DNA from: Candidatus Nitrosopumilus sp.
Lineage (GTDB): Archaea; Thermoproteota; Nitrososphaeria; Nitrososphaerales; Nitrosopumilaceae
Length of the DNA: 18,542 nucleotides
Assembly (NCBI GenBank): GCA_013043295.1
Contig: JABDOO010000047.1
Span: 1 to 18,542, forward strand
Reading direction: 5' to 3'
The notes under the pieces were generated by a model that saw only the letters and a list, made by a program, of their open reading frames with translations, was not told the origin of the DNA and did not search any database. A program made the translations under genes and the position numbers. Shown one piece after another: positions 14,366 through 18,542 of the stretch (its first letter is position 1; the number at the start of each line of letters is the position of its first letter).

Positions 14366-15408
14366 AAGCTTTTCTTAATTGCTTCTGTTAGTTCTTCACT
14401 GAGATTTAATTTTTCTCTAATCGGAGAAACTACTTTAACTAAATAACTCCCAACAGTTTGTTTCAAATCCCCTGGATGCAATTTGTTTTCAGCAAAATCT
14501 ATTTCTAATTGATTATAATCTGTATAGGTGACATTACCTCCAAATTTTTCTGGTCTTTCCACTTTCATCTCATTAAACTCATGAAAGATTACAGTTCGAG
14601 AAATTTCCAATAGTGGGTTGTTTTGAATATTTGCTTCTTCACACCAAGCTTTACTGATTTTCTTCTTTATTTCATCATCAGTATTATGAATAAATACACC
14701 TGAATTTGGATCTGATTTACTCATTTTTCCTAAAATCTTGTCATTACTTGTATCAGCAGGCTTTGAAAGTCCAGGTAATAATTTGTGATGAACAGCAACA
14801 GGAACTTTCCATTTCATTTTTGGAAATATTTCTCTCACTAACATGTGGATCTTTCTTTGATCCATTCCTGCATGTGCTATATCTACATCTAAAGAATGGA
14901 TATCAACTGCTTGCATAGCAGGATAAAGCAACTTTGCCACATCAATTTTTTTATCATCTTCTGATCTTCCCATTATTGTTAGAGTTCTCATTGTTCTAGC
15001 AATCGACATGTGCTTTGTAAATTTGACAAGTTCTGACCAATACTCTGTTTTTTCTTCATAAAGTTTTGAACCTAAAATGATTTCTGCATCAGGACAAACT
15101 AATTTGAAAGCATCTTGATAATATTTTGAAACTTTGGCAATTGTTTCCCAATCTCCACCTAGTTTATCATTAATCAGAGTATGCCAATCTGCTAGAAATA
15201 TTTTACATTTAACACCAGCTTTGACAAAATCATTAATTTTGAAACCTGTACTAATTAGACTACCAAGATGTAAAAAACCAGAAATTTCTAAACCAATGTA
15301 ATGATTTGGTGATGAATTTGTTTTAAATAATTCAACCAACTCTTCTTGTGTAACAATTTCTTCAGTGGGAGGTCTTTGAATCAAATCTACTTTTTCTAAA
15401 ATATCCAA
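14362..15408 (-). CDS. tyrS: Tyrosyl-tRNA synthetase, archaeal type
   Basis: A 348-residue class I aminoacyl-tRNA synthetase. The HIGH-equivalent is HLGS (47-50) and KMSKS (228-232) is perfect. Residues aligned with the tyrosine pocket of the methanogen enzyme are all present: Y37, Y162, Q166, D169 and Q184 (LYPAMQAVDIHSLD and GMDQRKIHML). There is no bacterial S4 domain. About 40 residues longer than the Methanocaldococcus protein, mainly through the N-terminal and C-terminal parts. The start is TTG at 15408 with a TATA box about 30 nt upstream, so a leaderless message is likely. Confidence 0.95.
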   Translation of the reverse strand: MDILEKVDLIQRPPTEEIVTQEELVELFKTNSSPNHYIGLEISGFLHLGSLISTGFKINDFVKAGVKCKIFLADWHTLINDKLGGDWETIAKVSKYYQDAFKLVCPDAEIILGSKLYEEKTEYWSELVKFTKHMSIARTMRTLTIMGRSEDDKKIDVAKLLYPAMQAVDIHSLDVDIAHAGMDQRKIHMLVREIFPKMKWKVPVAVHHKLLPGLSKPADTSNDKILGKMSKSDPNSGVFIHNTDDEIKKKISKAWCEEANIQNNPLLEISRTVIFHEFNEMKVERPEKFGGNVTYTDYNQLEIDFAENKLHPGDLKQTVGSYLVKVVSPIREKLNLSEELTEAIKKSF

Positions 15409-15435
15409 ATCAAAACAACTTTTGAGTAGTAAACG

Positions 15436-15441
15436 TATAAA
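15436..15441 (-). promoter_or_regulatory. TATA-like box of tyrS
   Basis: TTTATA on the minus strand (TATAAA on plus), centred 30 nt upstream of the TTG start at 15408. It lies back to back with the box for the gene at 15500. Confidence 0.5.
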
Positions 15442-15445
15442 GTTA

Positions 15446-15451
15446 TTTAAA
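15446..15451 (+). promoter_or_regulatory. TATA-like box of the 15500 gene
   Basis: TTTAAA. A start site 25-30 nt downstream would give a leader of about 25 nt that includes the AGGAGG at 15483-15488, unlike the leaderless neighbours. Confidence 0.4.
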
Positions 15452-15482
15452 AAATTTATTTGAACTTGGAAGCTTTGAATAT

Positions 15483-15488
15483 AGGAGG
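15483..15488 (+). promoter_or_regulatory. Strong Shine-Dalgarno site
   Basis: AGGAGG, followed by AT, 11 nt before the GTG at 15500 and 17 nt before the in-frame ATG at 15506. The spacing favours GTG. It is the most complete ribosome-binding site I noticed in the window. Confidence 0.6.
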
Positions 15489-15499
15489 ATATCTTTACA

Positions 15500-15715
15500 G
15501 TGTCTATGACTCTTGAAGAAGGATTAGAATTAATTCAAAATTATAAAAAAGGTCTTGAAAAATTTCTTGAAACATTACCTGAACAATCAGTCCAATTAGG
15601 CTCAGAAATGATACAAGCTCTAACTCTAAATTCAAAAAATGAACTAAAAAATTTAGAATCTATTGAAAAAGCTTTGAAAAGACAACCAAAATATGAATCT
15701 GGATTATCTGAATAA
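15500..15715 (+). CDS. Small helical hypothetical protein
   Basis: A 71-residue, mostly alpha-helical, charged protein (LEEGLELIQNYKKGLEKFLE, then NELKNLESIEKALKRQP), with no cysteine, signal peptide or membrane helix. Heptad-like spacing of Leu and Ile suggests a helical hairpin or short coiled coil. I do not recognise a family. Start chosen at GTG 15500 because of AGGAGG upstream; the ATG at 15506 would shorten it by two residues. A separate promoter and strong ribosome-binding site imply efficient translation. It ends 3 nt from the stop of the convergent zinc-finger gene. Confidence 0.65.
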   Translation: MSMTLEEGLELIQNYKKGLEKFLETLPEQSVQLGSEMIQALTLNSKNELKNLESIEKALKRQPKYESGLSE

Positions 15716-15718
15716 ATT

Positions 15719-15907
15719 TTACTTACAATTCTTTTTGTGTTTTCTTAATTCTTCAGAATAATCAAACTCAGCTCCACAAGCTCTGCATTTTTCTTTTTTC
15801 TTATTATGGGCTTTTTCCTGATGTTTTTTTAACCTATCCGAGTCAGGTAATACTGTTCCGCATTTTTTGCATTTTAATTCATTTTTACTAGAACCAAATA
15901 ATCCCAT
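15719..15907 (-). CDS. Small two-finger C2H2-type zinc protein
   Basis: A 62-residue protein made almost wholly of two zinc fingers. Finger 1 is C-x2-C-x12-H-x4-H (CKKCG...LKKHQEKAH) and finger 2 is C-x2-C-x12-H-x3-C (CRACG...LRKHKKNC), so the last ligand is Cys. The tail is strongly basic, which fits nucleic acid binding. Small C2H2 proteins are common in ammonia-oxidising archaea and some other archaea. Start: ATG at 15907 (MGLFGSSKNELKC) is preferred as the usual N-terminus of such proteins; an in-frame ATG at 15922 would add five residues. A TTTTAAAA on the minus strand near 15942-15949 is a plausible TATA box for either. Could be a transcription regulator or RNA-associated factor. Confidence 0.75.
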   Translation of the reverse strand: MGLFGSSKNELKCKKCGTVLPDSDRLKKHQEKAHNKKKEKCRACGAEFDYSEELRKHKKNCK

Positions 15908-15952
15908 ATATCTATAATTCATACAAAGTAGAAATAGTTTTTTTAAAACTTC

Positions 15953-16516
15953 TTATTCATCTAAACTTTTTCTAGGTTTTATACTGAGATAAAATGCATG
16001 AGTGCTAATAATAAATGCAGCAAGAAAAACTTTGGTTGCAAAAACTAGATTCCATGGTCTATCTGGATCTGGATATGCAACTGACAATTTATCAATATCC
16101 GGAACCATTCCATCAATTATACCTGCAGTCATTTGTGCATTTAATACAGTGAAATTGTATAATACCTCATAGAGTGTAATAATTGAAAAACCTAATAGCA
16201 TTAATTGAAGTAGTGCCATCTTTGTCCCAACAATCTTCTCCCCTGCGGTTCTTCTCCAACCAATTCTTGAAACACAGTACCAACCAATTATTGTAGAGAA
16301 AAATATCCAAGTTGATACTCTCGCAAAATTTTCAAAAGGAATTGTTGTATTGTGAATTGCTTCTCCCATTACATAAGTCCCATTTTCTATCCACTCTATC
16401 ATGGTAACATACACACCAAAAACTAGTGATGATAACATTATGAAACCGCAAATATAGAAAATGTATAGATATACTTTGTAGCCTGAATCTGTTTTTTCTA
16501 AATGACGAGGTTTCAT
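15953..16516 (-). CDS. Four-helix integral membrane protein, unknown function
   Basis: A 187-residue membrane protein with predicted helices at about 15-40, 66-84, 100-122 and 155-177. A polar loop between helices 1 and 2 contains N-x-T sites (NGT, NTT), and another between helices 3 and 4 carries the motif YPDPDRPWNLVFATK. The short N-terminus and C-terminus are basic. I do not recognise a named family; the conserved-looking acidic and aromatic loop suggests a subunit of a membrane complex. Start: the ATG at 16516 lies about 27 nt from a TATA box, so it is preferred over TTG at 16531. It is divergent from the DegT gene across 82 bp. Confidence 0.7.
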   Translation of the reverse strand: MKPRHLEKTDSGYKVYLYIFYICGFIMLSSLVFGVYVTMIEWIENGTYVMGEAIHNTTIPFENFARVSTWIFFSTIIGWYCVSRIGWRRTAGEKIVGTKMALLQLMLLGFSIITLYEVLYNFTVLNAQMTAGIIDGMVPDIDKLSVAYPDPDRPWNLVFATKVFLAAFIISTHAFYLSIKPRKSLDE

Positions 16517-16539
16517 GATGCCGTTTGCCAAATTTTGAA

Positions 16540-16548
16540 ATATAAAAA
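16540..16548 (-). promoter_or_regulatory. TATA-like box of the membrane protein gene
   Basis: TTTTTATAT on the minus strand, centred 27-28 nt before the ATG at 16516. Because the transcript should then begin at or near this ATG, it argues against the TTG at 16531. Confidence 0.5.
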
Positions 16549-16568
16549 TTCATGTTTCTTTCCTGAGA

Positions 16569-16575
16569 TTTATAG
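16569..16575 (+). promoter_or_regulatory. TATA-like box of the DegT aminotransferase gene
   Basis: TTTATAG centred 27 nt before the TTG start at 16599, consistent with a leaderless message covering this gene and the overlapping MtrA-like gene. Confidence 0.5.
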
Positions 16576-16598
16576 ACTAGTTATAAACAGGAATAATA

Positions 16599-17681
16599 TT
16601 GAAAATTGCCATTAACATTCCCATAGTAGGCAAGGAAGAGATAGATGTAGTCACATCTATTTTGAAAAATGGCGCTTTAACATCTGCTGCAAATTTGGGA
16701 GGAAAATATGTACAAGATTTTGAAAAATCTGCTTCATCTTTTGTAAATTCAAAATATGCCATAGCAGTCAATTCAGGTACTGCTGCATTACAGGCAGCCC
16801 TTTATGCATTGGATATCAAAAAAGGAGATGAAGTTTTGGTACCTTCATTTACATTTGTGGCTACTGCAAATGCAGTAGTTTCTACTGGAGCTAAGCCTGT
16901 TTTTGTAGATATAATAAAAGAAAATTTCACTATTGATCCAGTTGATTTAGAAAAGAAAATCACTAAAAAAACTCGTGCTATAATCCCAGTTCATCTTTAT
17001 GGAAATGTTGCAAATATTGAAAAATTATCTGAAATTTCTAAAAAATATAATATTCCTATCATTGAAGATTCTGCACAATCATTAGGTTCTATGTATAAAA
17101 GAAAACATACTGGAACTTTCTTTGAAATGGGATGTTTTAGTATGTATCCTGCTAAAGTTATGACTGCCGGTGAGGGTGGATTTGTTGTAACTAATAATAA
17201 AAAACTTAGAGATAAACTATTGATGATTCGAAATCATGGAATGGTTAAAGGGTATGATACTAGGGTGTTTGGATTAAATTTGAGATTGCCTGAAATAAAT
17301 GCAGCAATAGCATCAGTTCAAATGAAAAAACTTCCTAAATTTTTAAAGTCAAGAAAAAATAATGCTAAACTTTTATCAAATTTAATATCTGATCTTAAAA
17401 TTACGTTACCTAAAGAAAGAAAAAATGAAAATGTAAATTGGTATCTTTACACAATTTCAACTGATAAACGAGATAAACTTTTAAAAAAATTAAATAATAA
17501 AGGAATTGGTGCTGCATCATATTATCCAACTCCAGTTCACAAAACTCCATTTTACAAACTTAAAACAAAACTTCCAATAACCGACTGGGCATCTTCACAT
17601 GTACTATCATTACCAATTCATCCAAATGTAACTCAAAAAAATATTGAATTTATTGCAAAAACTATGCGTGAAATATTGTGA
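16599..17681 (+). CDS. DegT/DnrJ/EryC1-type PLP sugar aminotransferase
   Basis: A 360-residue PLP enzyme that probably transaminates a nucleotide-linked keto sugar for surface glycans or protein glycosylation. The cofactor Lys is K186 (FSMYPAKVMTAGEGG). D157 and Q160 (EDSAQSLGS) and the SGTAAL loop (59-64) are present, as are FTFVATANAV and IPVHLYGN. The N-terminal 'NGALTSAANLGGKYVQDFE' block fits the family. The start is TTG at 16599. The GTGA overlap with the next gene points to a shared transcript. The exact sugar cannot be told; no other nucleotide-sugar gene is visible here. Confidence 0.92.
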   Translation: MKIAINIPIVGKEEIDVVTSILKNGALTSAANLGGKYVQDFEKSASSFVNSKYAIAVNSGTAALQAALYALDIKKGDEVLVPSFTFVATANAVVSTGAKPVFVDIIKENFTIDPVDLEKKITKKTRAIIPVHLYGNVANIEKLSEISKKYNIPIIEDSAQSLGSMYKRKHTGTFFEMGCFSMYPAKVMTAGEGGFVVTNNKKLRDKLLMIRNHGMVKGYDTRVFGLNLRLPEINAAIASVQMKKLPKFLKSRKNNAKLLSNLISDLKITLPKERKNENVNWYLYTISTDKRDKLLKKLNNKGIGAASYYPTPVHKTPFYKLKTKLPITDWASSHVLSLPIHPNVTQKNIEFIAKTMREIL

Positions 17682-18154
17682 ATGCAATAGGTGAGGCAAT
17701 TGGAGAACTCTGCAAAGCCATTTTACCCATTAATGAAGAATATTACCTTGGAAATGCTGGCTCTTCCATAGCAATTTGCACTCTCTCAAGCATAGATTTA
17801 CTCAAAAATTTTGCAAATTCTGAAATTATTAATAAAATCTCTATTGTAGGTCGTCTTCTTTCAGAAAACAAAGGAATTGATTCTATTATCAAATATGTAA
17901 ACAAAAATCCAAATGTTAAAACCATTATAGTTTGTGGAAAAGAGGTTTGGGGACACAAATCTGGCCATTCTTTATTTCAATTACATCAAAATGGAATTGA
18001 TCAAAATAATAGAATAATTAATTCTACTAGTCCAGATCCATATCTTACCGTATCTAAATCAGAAATAAAATATTTTCAAGAAAATGTTCATCTTGTAAAT
18101 TTGATCAATGAAACCAAACTTGAATCAGTTATAAAAAAATCTAGAATTTTTTAA
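17678..18154 (+). CDS. Soluble MtrA-like corrinoid-binding protein
   Basis: A 158-residue protein resembling the cytoplasmic domain of MtrA, the corrinoid subunit of methanogen methyl-H4MPT:CoM methyltransferase. Matching blocks: SSIAICTLSSID, ENKGIDSIIKYVNKNPNVKT, IIVCGKEVWGHKSGHSLFQL, LHQNGID and FQENVHLVNLI. H93 (EVWGH) aligns, from my memory of the Methanothermobacter sequence, with H84 (EVQGH), the axial cobalt ligand. The C-terminal membrane helix of MtrA is missing, as in soluble MtxA-type homologs. No other mtr gene is nearby. The GTG start overlaps the DegT stop (GTGA), so translation is coupled. Likely a corrinoid carrier or methyl carrier, for example in methionine synthesis (speculative). 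It overlaps the convergent 18151 gene by 4 bp. Confidence 0.75.
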   Translation: MNAIGEAIGELCKAILPINEEYYLGNAGSSIAICTLSSIDLLKNFANSEIINKISIVGRLLSENKGIDSIIKYVNKNPNVKTIIVCGKEVWGHKSGHSLFQLHQNGIDQNNRIINSTSPDPYLTVSKSEIKYFQENVHLVNLINETKLESVIKKSRIF

Positions 18155-18501
18155 TATCCATTTCGTTGTCTTTCACGATTAATTTCATTCTTCTTTTTGT
18201 ATTCATCTAAAATATCATCTGGAGTTAATTTTAGCTCAAGGGATGCTTGTACAACAAAATGCCAAATATCAATTAATTCCTCTCTTGCCTCAGCCTCGTT
18301 AAATTCAACGGGCGTCTTCCACCATTTCCAGTTTGTTGTTCTCTGTAATTCTACTGCTTCATGCATAATTGCTGTACATAATGCAGAAACCCTTCCTTCA
18401 GAATCTTTTGGATACCTGTCCAATTTCATCATTTCAGAAAGACCTTTCTGTAGACTGAATATTTCATCTAATCTATCTTTAACAGATGTTTCTTGTGACA
18501 A
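18151..18501 (-). CDS. Dimeric dUTPase/MazG-type all-alpha NTP pyrophosphatase
   Basis: A 116-residue nucleotide-cleaning enzyme. The Mg-binding helix motifs are visible: E-A-V-E-L (HEAVELQRTTNWKWWK) followed by EELIDIWHF, i.e. E-x2-E..E-x3-D as in the dUTPase_2/MazG superfamily. The WKWWK after the first motif is typical of dimeric dUTPases and suggests dUTP as substrate, which would keep uracil out of DNA; a general house-cleaning MazG role is the alternative. The end (DEYKKKNEINRERQRNGY) matches the family's usual K-x2-x-N..R-x2-x-GY tail. The start is TTG at 18501; AT-rich TATA candidates lie 23-30 nt upstream. Confidence 0.83.
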   Translation of the reverse strand: MSQETSVKDRLDEIFSLQKGLSEMMKLDRYPKDSEGRVSALCTAIMHEAVELQRTTNWKWWKTPVEFNEAEAREELIDIWHFVVQASLELKLTPDDILDEYKKKNEINRERQRNGY

Positions 18502-18542
18502 TGATATTTAATTTGAAAAATAATAAAACTTAAGTCTTTTTT

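Noticed and set aside
16515..16534. Third copy of the ferredoxin operator (contains GCCGTTT and CAAATT)
   Set aside because: It lacks the AACG half of the palindrome, the spacing differs, and it lies across the start of a coding region.
1..18542. CRISPR arrays, tRNA genes, insertion sequences or phage genes
   Set aside because: No regularly spaced repeats, cloverleaf-like segments, transposase or integrase motifs were seen when reading both strands.

Overview
The window looks like part of the chromosome of a low-GC ammonia-oxidising archaeon of the Nitrosopumilus type (Nitrososphaerota/Thaumarchaeota). The reasons are AT-rich coding sequence, archaeal information-processing genes (Rpo11, TFS, PCNA, an archaeal-type TyrRS), an Amt ammonium transporter, a membrane-anchored plastocyanin-like copper protein, a free-standing Lrp/AsnC effector domain and a DUF6659-like protein. 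Many genes also have TATA-like boxes 25-30 nt upstream of the start codon, as expected for leaderless transcripts. Coding density is very high. About half of the genes start with TTG or GTG. I see no rRNA, tRNA, IS element, CRISPR array or phage gene.

Layout. 1-1605: the 3' part of an ammonium transporter gene, broken by an apparent one-base deletion near base 186, coupled to a small DUF6659-like gene. 1661-3403 (minus): a membrane class III adenylate cyclase with an extracytoplasmic sensor. 3544-4536: a plastocyanin-like surface protein. 4572-4871 (minus): a two-cluster ferredoxin preceded by two abutting 20-bp operator-like repeats. 4995-5585 (minus): a RadA-like protein with a ruined P-loop, divergent from a class V aminotransferase (5609-6757). 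6752-7024 (minus): an Lrp-type RAM-domain protein. 7086-8277: a cyclase-family metal hydrolase and a DUSP23-like phosphatase. 8279-9155 (minus): two tiny tandem paralogous genes (48 and 50 codons) and a larger uncharacterised gene.

9207-12022 is the housekeeping core: rpo11, tfs, pcn and aspartate kinase, all on the plus strand. It is followed by a secreted duplicated-domain protein (12061-13524) and cobJ for cobalamin synthesis (13571-14365). tyrS converges on cobJ. Then come a short helical protein with a strong Shine-Dalgarno site, a two-finger C2H2 protein and a four-helix membrane protein. The window ends with a DegT-type aminotransferase overlapping a soluble MtrA-like corrinoid protein gene, and a convergent dUTPase/MazG-fold gene.

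Best leads: (i) the MtrA-like protein (17678-18154), which keeps the cobalamin-ligand histidine but lacks the membrane anchor and sits in an apparent non-methanogen; (ii) the tandem operator repeats and the Cys-to-Asp cluster ligand of the ferredoxin; (iii) the pair of tiny tandem paralogs; (iv) the Arg-to-Lys change in the cyclase active site; (v) the RadA-like pseudo-ATPase. Assignments rest on motif recognition only; no database search was run.
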